From: Caldifarciminota bacterium UBA5631
Lineage (GTDB): Bacteria > Hydrothermota > Hydrothermia > UBA1063
DNA length: 36,027 bases
Direction of reading: 5' to 3'
Assembly: GCA_002421425.1 (NCBI GenBank)
Contig: DIJZ01000018.1
Coordinates: 1-36,027, forward strand
Below the pieces are notes generated by a model. That model made no database searches and was not told the origin of the DNA. It saw only the letters and a list, made by a program, of their open reading frames with translations. Position numbers and translations under genes: made by a program. Below are positions 17,205-25,685 of the stretch, in pieces (positions within the stretch are counted from its first letter, which is position 1; each line of letters begins with the position of its first letter).

Positions 17205-18403
17205 TGGACATTTCACCTATATATAGCCTGTTTACTTATCTGCCTCTCAGAGTTCTTTCCCCATTGAAGGTCAGGGACATTCCAGATCAGAAGGTGGATG
17301 TGTGGGTTCACTGTTCGTCTCTTGGAGAGATTATGGCAGCAAAGCCCCTTGTTGAAGGTTTTCTTAAAAGAGGCTACAAACTTCTTGTTTCAGTTTTCAC
17401 CGGGTCCGGAGTTAACAAAGCTGCAGAGCTCTGGGGGACAAGGGCCACAATCATAAGATTTCCACTGGATTCTCGTTTTCATTTAAAGCAGATTGTGGAG
17501 AAAATGGAGCCAAAGGTATTCGTCAACCTTGAAACAGAGCTATGGCCGAATCTCCTGTCAATAGTGAGGGAAAGAGGTATGTCTTCATTCCTTGTTAATG
17601 CGAGGATTTCCGAGAAAAACTTCAAGCGGTCAATGTTGCTTAAAAGGACATACAAGAAAATGCTTAGTACCTTTACGAAAATTTTCTCCCAGTCTCAGGA
17701 GGACCGAGAAAGGTTGGTAAAATTGGGAGCAGACCCTAAAAAAGTCATTGTATCCGGTAACATCAAGATAGATTCAGTGGAAACCGATATCAGTTTTATT
17801 GAAAAGAAAAGCCTCAGTATTCTTGGTGAGGATTTCGTTGTTATGTTTGCAAGTATGAGAGAAAAAGAAGAGCCAATTGTGTTTGACCTTAGCGAGAAGA
17901 TTCTCAATGAGATCCTTTCTTCCAGAGTAGTACTGGCCCCACGCCATCTCGAGCGACTGTCAGTTATTACAAAGGAGCTGGAAAGAAGGGGCCTGGCATT
18001 TTCCCTCTGGAGCGATGGCAGGGTTTTGAGCACCAGGGTGCTTATAATAGATACCCTCGGAGAACTGAGAAGACTATATGGAATTGCTGATGTAGTTGTG
18101 ATGGGCGGCACCCTTGTGCCTTATGGCGGGCATAATGTTCTGGAGGCTATAGCAGCGAAGAAGGTGGTAATCGTTGGTCCATATTTTCAGAACATTAAAG
18201 AAGAAGTGCTGCAGCTGATGGATCAAGGAGGTGTTATTCGAGTTAATACGATTGGTGGTGTCTTTGAAATCATTTTGAGCCTGTACCAACATAGAGATGC
18301 CTTAGATTCTGTCGCCCAAAATGCTTTTAAATGGCTAATTTCCAGAAAAGGGATCTCTGAAAAAATTTTAGAAGAAATATTAGTCTATCTCGAGAAACAT
18401 TGA
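17204..18403 (+). CDS. waaA: 3-deoxy-D-manno-octulosonic acid (Kdo) transferase
   Basis: 399 aa GT30 enzyme that adds Kdo from CMP-Kdo to the lipid A precursor at the inner membrane. Key stretches are VWVHCSSLGE (the catalytic-base Glu is probably residue 42), LETELWPNLL, NARISEKNFKR, FSQSQEDRERLVKLGAD, APRHLER and GGTLVPYGGHNVLEAIAAKK. The N-terminus is short: the membrane helix seen in E. coli WaaA is reduced to a weakly hydrophobic segment (SPIYSLFTYLPLRVLSPL). The start codon overlaps the rpoN stop by one base. Its 3' end overlaps the convergent ispE gene by 24 bases. The OstA-like protein, LptB and WaaA together show that the organism makes LPS. Confidence 0.94.
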   Translation: MDISPIYSLFTYLPLRVLSPLKVRDIPDQKVDVWVHCSSLGEIMAAKPLVEGFLKRGYKLLVSVFTGSGVNKAAELWGTRATIIRFPLDSRFHLKQIVEKMEPKVFVNLETELWPNLLSIVRERGMSSFLVNARISEKNFKRSMLLKRTYKKMLSTFTKIFSQSQEDRERLVKLGADPKKVIVSGNIKIDSVETDISFIEKKSLSILGEDFVVMFASMREKEEPIVFDLSEKILNEILSSRVVLAPRHLERLSVITKELERRGLAFSLWSDGRVLSTRVLIIDTLGELRRLYGIADVVVMGGTLVPYGGHNVLEAIAAKKVVIVGPYFQNIKEEVLQLMDQGGVIRVNTIGGVFEIILSLYQHRDALDSVAQNAFKWLISRKGISEKILEEILVYLEKH

Positions 18404-19228
18404 GGGTTTTAGGTCTTCGCCGTAGTTCTCAAGAAAAATCATTCTTTCAAAAATACCGTATACCGCACTCCCAGAGCCAGACATTGAAACAACTCTGGCA
18501 CCGAGATTGTAAAGTAGTTCCTTGTACTCAGCTATTGCAGGGTACTGACTCTGCACTGCCTCTTCAAAATCGTTTTGCAGACCAAGAAGGCCTCCAAGGT
18601 TATTATTTTCAAGTGCTTCTGCAATTTTAACTGCATTTTTGTATACTTCGGAGAACTTTGAGAATGTACCGATTCTGTCAAAGGCATCATAAGCCCACGG
18701 AGTCATAACTTGACAGGGTGGGAAGCCAACAATAAGCGGGAAATTAAATGTTGATTTTATCGGTTCGAGGATGTTTCCTTTGCCTGTTGCAATGGCTGCA
18801 TTTTCTTTAATTAAGAAGAAAGGAACGTCAGCGCCAATCTTTGATCCCAGTTCAATGAGTTCTTCAGTAGAAAGACCGAGATTTCTTTTTTCATTAAGGT
18901 ACCTGAGAAAATAAGCTGCATTGGAGCTTGCGCCGCCAAGTCCCGATCCGACGGGGATGTTTTTCTTGATTTCCACTCTGTATGTCAGGGTAATACCGAA
19001 TTTGCTCTCCACGAGTTCCTTTACTTTGTAAATAATATTTTCTTTTGACTGCGGGGCGCCCCATGCTACGACTTCAAAATCCCAGTGAGGAGTAATGGTG
19101 ATTATGTCGTGCAACCCGATTTTATGAAACACTGTTACAATGTTATGATAACTATCTTCTCTTTTTTCTGTAATCCACAGTCCCAAATTGATTTTTGCGT
19201 AGGATTTAATTACATCAATCTCTACCAT
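18380..19228 (-). CDS. ispE: 4-diphosphocytidyl-2-C-methyl-D-erythritol kinase
   Basis: 282 aa GHMP-family kinase of the MEP isoprenoid pathway; it phosphorylates CDP-ME. SYAKINLGLWI (residues 9-19, with the conserved Lys), the substrate-binding stretch REDSYHNIVTVFH, the ATP loop IPVGSGLGGASSNAAYFL and the catalytic-Asp segment GADVPFFL are present, as is the late glycine loop VSMSGSGSAVYGIF. The RPDGYH motif of most family members is REDSYH here. The start has a GGAAGG ribosome-binding site and overlaps the ribE stop by 7 bases. It is last in the minus-strand operon MFS-trpS-ribE-ispE. Confidence 0.95.
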   Translation of the reverse strand: MVEIDVIKSYAKINLGLWITEKREDSYHNIVTVFHKIGLHDIITITPHWDFEVVAWGAPQSKENIIYKVKELVESKFGITLTYRVEIKKNIPVGSGLGGASSNAAYFLRYLNEKRNLGLSTEELIELGSKIGADVPFFLIKENAAIATGKGNILEPIKSTFNFPLIVGFPPCQVMTPWAYDAFDRIGTFSKFSEVYKNAVKIAEALENNNLGGLLGLQNDFEEAVQSQYPAIAEYKELLYNLGARVVSMSGSGSAVYGIFERMIFLENYGEDLKPSMFLEID

Positions 19229-19815
19229 GACTTCCTTCCTGCTAACTTTTCCACATACTTTGCGATAATGTCAAACTCCAGGTTAATTATATCACCTTCT
19301 TTGAGAAACCCCAAGGTGGTATTGTGCAGCGTAAAAGGTATTATGGAGACTTTAAAGGTTTTGTCTCTCACGTCAAAACAGGTAAGTGAAACTCCGTTTA
19401 CTGCTATGGAACCTTTCTCGACGACGTATTTCATATAATCAGGATTATGCACCCTGAAAATGTAGATGCCACCTTCGGGGCTTAATTCTTTTGAATAAAT
19501 TTCTCCAGTTGAATCGACGTGTCCCAGTACAATGTGTCCTCCCATCGAGGACGATGGCGTAACGGCTCTTTCGAGATTGACTTTCAGGTTTTCTTTAAGA
19601 TTTACTGAAAAGTGGCTTCTATTGATGGTTTCCATGCTCATGAAACTTGTAAACTCGTTGTTGTTGAGTTCCTCAACGGTGAGACAAACACCGTCGACAG
19701 CAATGGAGTCACCTTTTTTGAGCGTAAGGCTTGTGTGGATTGAAATTCTGGCCCCTGAGCCAGTGCGGCTCACTCTTCTAATAGTTCCAATTTCTTCAAC
19801 TATGCCGGTGAACAT
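19222..19815 (-). CDS. ribE: Riboflavin synthase, alpha subunit
   Basis: 197 aa. It dismutates two 6,7-dimethyl-8-ribityllumazines to riboflavin. It contains two similar lumazine-binding halves (about 1-96 and 97-190). The first has MFTGIVEEIG and SIAVDGVCLTV with the conserved Cys; the second has GGHIVLGHVD, SIAVNGVSLT and the IPFTLHNTTLG strand. GGAAAGGATA precedes the ATG, which overlaps the trpS stop by one base (TAATG). Finding it outside a rib operon, between trpS and ispE, is unusual but not rare in small genomes. Confidence 0.95.
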   Translation of the reverse strand: MFTGIVEEIGTIRRVSRTGSGARISIHTSLTLKKGDSIAVDGVCLTVEELNNNEFTSFMSMETINRSHFSVNLKENLKVNLERAVTPSSSMGGHIVLGHVDSTGEIYSKELSPEGGIYIFRVHNPDYMKYVVEKGSIAVNGVSLTCFDVRDKTFKVSIIPFTLHNTTLGFLKEGDIINLEFDIIAKYVEKLAGRKSW

Positions 19816-20996
19816 TATCCTTTCCAGAGTTTCATTTTATCCCTTACAATTTCCAGGGTCTTTCTTGTTTCTTCAGAAGCTTTTCTGGAGCCTTCTCTGA
19901 GAATGTCCCGAATCGTTTCTTTCATTTTTTCGTATTCTTTCCTTTTTTCCCTCAGGGGTGCAAGGTAAGCGTTGGCTTTTGTAAAGAGATTTTTCTTGCA
20001 ATCCACACAGCCAAGAGCTCCACTTTTACAGGCTTCTCCAATTTCTTCGACTTCCTCTTTGTTAAATATTCTGTGTAGTGAATAGATGGGGCAGGTTTCG
20101 GGATGCCCCGGGTCATTCTTCCTAATTTTTTCAGGGTCTGTATAGGAGGACATTATTTTCTTTCGCAGAGTTTCTGGTTCCTCGGAAATAAGTATTGTGT
20201 TATCATAAGATTTTGACATTTTTCTGCCGTCTGTCCCGAGAATTTTTGGAAATTCTGTTAAAAGTGGCTCAGGAATGGGGAATACCTCGCCGTAAACACT
20301 GTTAAATTTTCTTGCAAGTTCTCTGGTGATTTCAAGGTGAGGCAACTGATCCTGACCGATTGGCACAAAGTGGGCGCGGTATATGAGGATATCAGCTGCC
20401 TGAAGTACAGGGTATCCAAGGTGTCCGTAGGAGATTAAGTTACCGTAAGTGAGTTCTTCATCGGAATCCACAATTCCATGGTGGCTTAATTCTGCCAGAA
20501 AGGTATCCTTAAGTTTGCTTTTAAGGAGGGCTAAATAATCACTTTTTGATTTGTTTGAGATGTCTGCAGAAATTTCCAGGAATCTCGAAACAACAGATTC
20601 AGAGAAAGCATCGAAGGATCTCTTCTTCGAAGTAATTTGGGAGGCCTCAATGTTCTGCAAATATTCCTTCAATGTAGGGTTGCGTAGAAGTCTCGAAGTA
20701 GTAATTAACATGGACAGGAGCAGATGTAATTCTGCATGTTCTCTAACGGAAGACTGAACAAATATTATGGATTTCTGCGGGTCAATTCCGACAACCAACC
20801 AGTCAATTGCCATTTCCATTATGTTTTCTTGCAGATCCGATGTGTCGGTTTTTGTCGTAAGAACGTGCCAATCGGCAATTTCGTAAAAACATTCATATTT
20901 CTCCTGGAGGTTTTTCCAGTTTTCAAGGACACCGAAGAGATGTCCAATGTGGAGCTTACCCGTTGGTCTATTGCCTGACAGTATCCGTTTTTTCAT
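19815..20996 (-). CDS. trpS: Tryptophanyl-tRNA synthetase with predicted [4Fe-4S] cysteine motif
   Basis: 393 aa, about 60 longer than the common form. It charges tRNA-Trp. The class I signatures are PTGKLHIGHLFG (HIGH at 16-19) and DGRKMSKSYDN (KMSKS about 258-262). Two differences explain the extra length. One is a helical insertion of about 60 residues after LLRNPTLKEYLQNIEASQ. The other is a cysteine-bearing C-terminal segment with pattern C-x20-C-x6-C-x2-C (ETCPIY...GEACKSGALGCVDCKK, about 301-332). A near-identical spacing binds a [4Fe-4S] cluster in the Thermotoga maritima enzyme, next to the anticodon-binding region. The start codon lies within the 3' end of the MFS gene (29-base overlap). 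Confidence 0.95.
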   Translation of the reverse strand: MKKRILSGNRPTGKLHIGHLFGVLENWKNLQEKYECFYEIADWHVLTTKTDTSDLQENIMEMAIDWLVVGIDPQKSIIFVQSSVREHAELHLLLSMLITTSRLLRNPTLKEYLQNIEASQITSKKRSFDAFSESVVSRFLEISADISNKSKSDYLALLKSKLKDTFLAELSHHGIVDSDEELTYGNLISYGHLGYPVLQAADILIYRAHFVPIGQDQLPHLEITRELARKFNSVYGEVFPIPEPLLTEFPKILGTDGRKMSKSYDNTILISEEPETLRKKIMSSYTDPEKIRKNDPGHPETCPIYSLHRIFNKEEVEEIGEACKSGALGCVDCKKNLFTKANAYLAPLREKRKEYEKMKETIRDILREGSRKASEETRKTLEIVRDKMKLWKG

Positions 20997-22197
20997 GGTT
21001 TAATTTCCCGAAAAAGATTGCAAAAAGTATAAAGGATAATAATGCCATAAAGCTTCCAAAATAGAATGGTGTACTTGGAGAAATTTTATCCCATAGGAGC
21101 CCTGCAATCAAACTTGCAGGGAAGAGACTGAGTCCTATAAGGGTGTGATAAACTCCGTAAGCAAAGCCCCTGGATTCTCTCTTTGAGATGTCTGCAACAA
21201 AGGCCCTGAGGACGCCTTCGGTGAGAGCATAGTAGACTCCATAAAGAGCGAAAAGAATCCACAAGAGGTTCATCTGGGGTGAGGAAATCCTTGCAAATCC
21301 TAAGTAAACCAGGGCGTAAAGTAAAAATCCGGCCATTATAGTCTTTACCCTTCCTATTTTATCTGAAAGGGCCCCCATAGGTGTTGACAAACCTGCGTAA
21401 AGGATGTTGAAAAGGCTATAAAGGAGGGGGATCCGTGCCGGGGTAAAGCCGATGTTGGCGCTTCTTAAAATCAGGAAGGTGTCGGAGGAGTTGCCAAGGG
21501 AAAAGACTGTCATTATCAAAAGAAGAATTTTGTATTCTTTTGAAAGATTTTTGAGGTTGAGGGAGAAATTTGCTTTTGCCTGGCCTTCCGATGAGGATTT
21601 TACCTCCTGTACCATTGCTATTAAGACGACTAATGCTATGGCAGCAGGAATAAGGGAAAGTAAGAAAATCATCCTCAAGCTTTTTGCATTGTCCCATGTC
21701 AGGTGTTTAGTAAAAAGGAATAAGAGTCCTGATGCCAGAAGGGGTCCAATGACAGCTCCAAGGGTATCCATTGATCTGTGAAATCCAAAGCTCCTACCTC
21801 TATCTTCTGGGTCTGATGAATCGGCTATAAGGGCATCTCTGGGTGATGTTCTTATGCCTTTACCTACTCTATCGGCAAACCTTGCAAAGAGTACGTGGAA
21901 CCATCTGGTTGCAAATCCTATGGTTGGTTTTGCGATGGCTGATAAGCCATATCCGATGATTACAAGGGGTTTTCTTTTCTTTATTTTGTCAGAAATGTAA
22001 CCTGAGACAGTTTTGAGAAGGCTTGCTGTGGCTTCTGCGATTCCTTCTATAGTGCCAAGGGCAGTGGCACCTGCGCCTATAACCTGAGAAAGGAAGAGCG
22101 GAAGTAGTGGATAGATCATCTCACTGGAAATGTCAGTGAAAAGGCTCGTAAGCCCCATTGCAACAACATTTTTATTGAGGCGTTTACTCTTTCTCAT
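20968..22197 (-). CDS. Major facilitator superfamily transporter
   Basis: 409 aa with about twelve predicted membrane segments. The cytoplasmic loop 2-3 signature is GYISDKIKKRKPLVIIG (about 68-84). The segment FADRVGKGIRTSPRDALIADS is typical of a bacterial MFS subgroup whose substrates are mostly unknown. The frame is intact. The first gene of the minus-strand operon, it overlaps trpS by 29 bases. The TATAAT just 6 bases from the ATG implies a leaderless message. A decayed second copy of the first quarter of this gene lies 3.5 kb away (25686-25920). Confidence 0.9.
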   Translation of the reverse strand: MRKSKRLNKNVVAMGLTSLFTDISSEMIYPLLPLFLSQVIGAGATALGTIEGIAEATASLLKTVSGYISDKIKKRKPLVIIGYGLSAIAKPTIGFATRWFHVLFARFADRVGKGIRTSPRDALIADSSDPEDRGRSFGFHRSMDTLGAVIGPLLASGLLFLFTKHLTWDNAKSLRMIFLLSLIPAAIALVVLIAMVQEVKSSSEGQAKANFSLNLKNLSKEYKILLLIMTVFSLGNSSDTFLILRSANIGFTPARIPLLYSLFNILYAGLSTPMGALSDKIGRVKTIMAGFLLYALVYLGFARISSPQMNLLWILFALYGVYYALTEGVLRAFVADISKRESRGFAYGVYHTLIGLSLFPASLIAGLLWDKISPSTPFYFGSFMALLSFILFAIFFGKLNHEKTDTVRQ

Positions 22198-22203
22198 TCG
22201 TAT

Positions 22204-22209
22204 ATTATA
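22204..22209 (-). promoter_or_regulatory. -10 box of the MFS-trpS-ribE-ispE operon
   Basis: On the minus strand TATAAT (22209 to 22204) ends 6 bases before the ATG at 22197, so transcription would start at or next to the start codon. The -35 is weak (TTTCAA at a 17-base spacing). There is no ribosome-binding site. Confidence 0.5.
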
Positions 22210-22235
22210 TACTTTGGCGTGCGAAATTGAAAGAT

Positions 22236-22349
22236 ATGTCTGAATTATTCAAGGGATTGAGACAGGAGCTTGGGGTTTCAAAGGAGGGTTTAGAGTTCTA
22301 CCAGAAAGGTAGGTGTTCACGTACACCTCATTGGTATGAGGAAGATTAA
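22236..22349 (+). CDS. Possible 37-aa small protein divergent from the MFS gene
   Basis: ATG at 22236 reads MSELFKGLRQELGVSKEGLE and ends ...CSRTPHWYEED. The composition looks protein-like (a helical start, then a Cys/Arg/Trp-rich end), but I recognise no family. Only a weak GAAAG precedes it. It could be a remnant of a larger gene; no continuation is open downstream in another frame that I can recognise. Confidence 0.25.
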   Translation: MSELFKGLRQELGVSKEGLEFYQKGRCSRTPHWYEED

Positions 22350-22472
22350 ATTCTCTTGCGGCAAGTTCGCTTCATTGCTTTGGAGAACCTGATAAATGAG
22401 CAAAATTGCGAATACTCTTGATTTTCGTAATGTTTATTGAAGCAAAATGGCGGATGGGCGAATCCCATTAGT

Positions 22473-22501
22473 TTGACAAAACGTACAAATAAAACTATAC
22501 T
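22473..22501 (+). promoter_or_regulatory. Consensus promoter of the 870-aa propeller protein
   Basis: TTGACA (22473-22478), a 17-base spacer and TATACT (22496-22501). Transcription would start near 22508, which leaves a leader of about 390 bases before the ATG at 22902. Confidence 0.75.
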
Positions 22502-22507
22502 ATTTTC

Positions 22508-22890
22508 GAGTATTGGCTTTTTCGTGAAAGTGAAGCTTTAAATGCGCAATCAATGTAGAGTATATAAGCTTGCCTCTCGGGAATTGAGTCTACGACCCAA
22601 ATATTCTCTCAGCATCCCAATGAATGAAGTGGTTAGTCAGCATCTATATGGGCTGAACTCTAATTTAACGTCACCGAGCATGGTGCAAATAAAGTGTGTG
22701 AACTTTAATCGCGTGAATTTAGTTTGAGAGAAACGGCGGGAACGAGAAGATGACTGAGAAGCATCCCACCAAAGGAGGTGTCCACAAAAGGGGATTTTAG
22801 CCCTCCATTCCGGGCTTGAGGGAATGGGAGTTGCTGTACGAAAGAGGGTAAAATGAAAACGGAAGCGGGGATGTGGAAGAGTAATAAACA
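22508..22890 (+). other. Long 5' leader of the propeller gene
   Basis: The transcript from the promoter at 22473 would carry about 390 untranslated bases. A 61-codon frame (22542-22727) inside it lacks a ribosome-binding site and a recognisable product. A hairpin with CCATTCC (22805-22811) pairing GGAATGG (22821-22827) is visible. I recognise no known riboswitch class; G-rich patches (GGAGGTG, GAGGGAATGGGAG) hint at structure. Confidence 0.35.
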
Positions 22891-22901
22891 AGGAGTATGT
22901 G

Positions 22902-25514
22902 ATGGGAAACTCTAAGATAAGAAAAAAAGTGGAAGTTGCTAACAGGCCATTAATGGCCAGTCTATCACTCGTCTTGTTTTTAATTTCAAGTGTTAATCTT
23001 TTCGCGCAGTTAACCTATACATGGTCAAAGACATTCTCAAGAAGTAACGATGACAAGTGCTGGTCTGTTCAGGAAACAGCAGATGGAGGATATATTGCCG
23101 TAGGAGAAACATATTCTTCACTTACCAACAATAAAGATGTCCTTATATTAAGAACAGAATACAACGGTGAATTTTCATGGGCAAACATATATGGTGGCGA
23201 TGGCTGTGATTACGGCTGGTCTGTTCAGCAAACTTCTGATGGCGGTTTCATCATTACCGGAGGGACCAATTCTTATGGTGCAGGGGGCTTTGATGTTCTT
23301 CTCATTAAAACCGATGCTAATGGTTATATGACATGGCTAAAAACCTTTGGAGGAACTGCTGACGACCATGGCCATTCTGTCCAACAAACCTCTGATGGAG
23401 GATACATAATTACAGGTTCGACATCCTCCTTCGGATCAGGAGGTTTTGACGTCTACCTAATCAAGACGGATGCCAATGGTAACACATCATGGACAAGGAC
23501 CATTGGTGGGGCCGAATGGGATGAAGGCTGGTCTGTTCAGCAAACCTCTGATGGTGGATATGTTATTGCAGGATATACAGCATCAGGAAGCGGAGGCGAT
23601 AAAGACATCCTTCTTTTAAAGACCAATGATCTTGGACTTCTGACATGGTCAAGGACTATTGGTGGTTCTAATGCAGAAGATGGTTGGTCTGTTCAGCAGA
23701 CGCCAGATGGAGGGTATATTGTCGTAGGGGCTACAAACTCTTTTGGATCTGGTGGTTATGACATTTATCTTATAAAGACAAATGCCAGCGGTGATACCTT
23801 ATGGACGAAGACTTATGGTGGGCCCTATGATGAACATGGCCATTCCGTTCGGCGAACGGCCGATGGTGGCTACGTTATTGGGGGTTCCATTTATCACCCC
23901 GCTACCTGTTGGAGTATGTATTTGATAAAGACCGATGAATATGGCAATGTGAATTGGGAGAATGTTTACGGTGGATGGTTTGATGACGATGGTTGGTCAG
24001 TAAGGCAGACTTCTGATGCGGGTTACATCTTTGCAGGGACAACACATTCGACTTCTACAGAAAACGGTGACTTCTACTTGGTCAAGATTGGTGGCGGTGG
24101 TGATACATTGTGGACATTTAAGTGGAGTTTAAGTGGTTTTGATGAAGGCCATTCAGTACAGCAAACCTCCGACCGTGGGTACATCATAGCTGGGGGAACG
24201 AAGCCTTTTGGAACTAACAAGTCTGATATCTTCGTTGTAAAAACATTTCCTACTGGCAATTTAGATTGGACAAGAACTTTGGGTGGCTCTTATAACGAGG
24301 ATGCATGGGCCGTTAAACAGACCATTGATTTCGGATATATTATTGCAGGTTCTACGGAATCCTTTGGAAGTGGAGGTTATGATGCCTATCTTATAAAGTT
24401 AAATGGTTTCGGTGACACTATATGGACTCGGACATATGGTCTTCCCTTCGACGACCATGCTCATTCTGTTCAGCAAACCTCTGACGGGGGCTATATTGTA
24501 GGAGGATCGATGTATTTCTTAGGTTCAGGCGGTTGGTGGGATTTTTACCTTATAAAGACAGATGCATATGGGAATGTGATTTGGGAAAACACTTATGGTG
24601 GAGAATATGATGAAGATTGCTGGTATGTCATAGAAACATCAGACGGGGGATATATTGCTGTTGGATCGACTACCTCTTTTGGTGCAGGTAATTATGATAT
24701 CTATCTTCTGAAGACGGATTCGGATGGTAATACTTTGTGGACTAAGACTTTCGGAGGAGCAGGTGTTGATCAGGGGTGGTGCGTGAAAGAGACCTCTGAT
24801 GGAGGTTACATCATTGTGGGTTCTACAAATTCTTTTGGTGCGGGCGGCTATGATGTCTATCTTATAAAGACAAATGCAAGTGGTGATACATTATGGACTA
24901 AAACCTTTGGTGGAACTGCGGATGATCACGGTAAGTATGTACAGCAAACTTCGGATGGTCGGTACATAATAGCAGGATCAACTTATTCTGATGGTGCAGG
25001 ATATTGGGATGCTTACATTGTAAAAGCGGATGAAAATGGCAATATAATGTGGTCGGGCACTCTTGGAGGACATGAAGACGACTTTGGTACATGCATTAGC
25101 CAGACCCTTGATGGTGGGTATATTGTTACGGGAACCACATACAATTTTGGTGCGTTGTATGGCGATGTCTATCTCGTTAAGCTACCTGTTGAAACGGGGA
25201 TTGCAGAAGGTGGAAAATTGAAACCATCCGTTGTACTTTTCCAAGGAAGCAGAAATCCATTTGTAGAATATGCAGAGCTAAAATACAAAATTCAGGGCGC
25301 AGATGGGGAAGCTGTTCATGTGAGCTTGAGAGTTTACGATACAAATGGACGGTTAATCAAAACATTGGTTGATGAGAAAAAGAGGTCAGGAGAATACATG
25401 ACTATATGGGACGGTAGGACTGAAAATGGTGATAAGGTTCGTCCTGGAATTTACTTATGTCGTCTGGAAGTCAACGGATCTCCGTCTACGAGAGAAGTTG
25501 TTAAACTGCGTTAG
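22902..25514 (+). CDS. Secreted protein of 14 tandem beta-propeller-like repeats with FlgD-like C-terminus
   Basis: 870 aa from the ATG at 22902 (AGGAG at 22891-22895; the GTG one codon earlier is less likely). A signal peptide runs through about residue 36 (basic start, then ASLSLVLFLISSVNLFAQ). Fourteen repeats of about 50-57 residues follow, each with a core like WSVQQTSDGGYIITGSTxSF, GSGGxDVYLIKTDANG and W-x-KTFGG. Such repeats probably close into one or two propellers; each DGGYI lies on one blade. From about residue 785 there is an Ig-like FlgD-type domain (LRVYDTNGRLIKTLVDEKK...IWDGRTENGDKVRPGIYLC), common at the C-terminus of exported proteins in FCB and WOR-3-like bacteria. No catalytic motif is seen. 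A role on the cell surface (adhesion or binding) is inferred. Confidence 0.82.
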   Translation: MGNSKIRKKVEVANRPLMASLSLVLFLISSVNLFAQLTYTWSKTFSRSNDDKCWSVQETADGGYIAVGETYSSLTNNKDVLILRTEYNGEFSWANIYGGDGCDYGWSVQQTSDGGFIITGGTNSYGAGGFDVLLIKTDANGYMTWLKTFGGTADDHGHSVQQTSDGGYIITGSTSSFGSGGFDVYLIKTDANGNTSWTRTIGGAEWDEGWSVQQTSDGGYVIAGYTASGSGGDKDILLLKTNDLGLLTWSRTIGGSNAEDGWSVQQTPDGGYIVVGATNSFGSGGYDIYLIKTNASGDTLWTKTYGGPYDEHGHSVRRTADGGYVIGGSIYHPATCWSMYLIKTDEYGNVNWENVYGGWFDDDGWSVRQTSDAGYIFAGTTHSTSTENGDFYLVKIGGGGDTLWTFKWSLSGFDEGHSVQQTSDRGYIIAGGTKPFGTNKSDIFVVKTFPTGNLDWTRTLGGSYNEDAWAVKQTIDFGYIIAGSTESFGSGGYDAYLIKLNGFGDTIWTRTYGLPFDDHAHSVQQTSDGGYIVGGSMYFLGSGGWWDFYLIKTDAYGNVIWENTYGGEYDEDCWYVIETSDGGYIAVGSTTSFGAGNYDIYLLKTDSDGNTLWTKTFGGAGVDQGWCVKETSDGGYIIVGSTNSFGAGGYDVYLIKTNASGDTLWTKTFGGTADDHGKYVQQTSDGRYIIAGSTYSDGAGYWDAYIVKADENGNIMWSGTLGGHEDDFGTCISQTLDGGYIVTGTTYNFGALYGDVYLVKLPVETGIAEGGKLKPSVVLFQGSRNPFVEYAELKYKIQGADGEAVHVSLRVYDTNGRLIKTLVDEKKRSGEYMTIWDGRTENGDKVRPGIYLCRLEVNGSPSTREVVKLR

Positions 25515-25685
25515 TGTATGATTTAATGCGATGGGAAAACTCCGCTTCCGTTAGAAAGGGTGCAGTAATAGAGTCTGGATAGCTTTATTGCCTTCCTCAC
25601 TCGTTTCTGGGTGTCGAAGGCTGCAAAATAGAAAGTGAAGAAGAGGTTATTTTAGGGAAGTAGCTTGCTAAAGTATTTGTAGGCT

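Noticed and set aside
22542..22727. 61-codon frame in the leader of the propeller gene.
   Set aside because: No ribosome-binding site, no recognisable protein, and it lies within the predicted untranslated leader.
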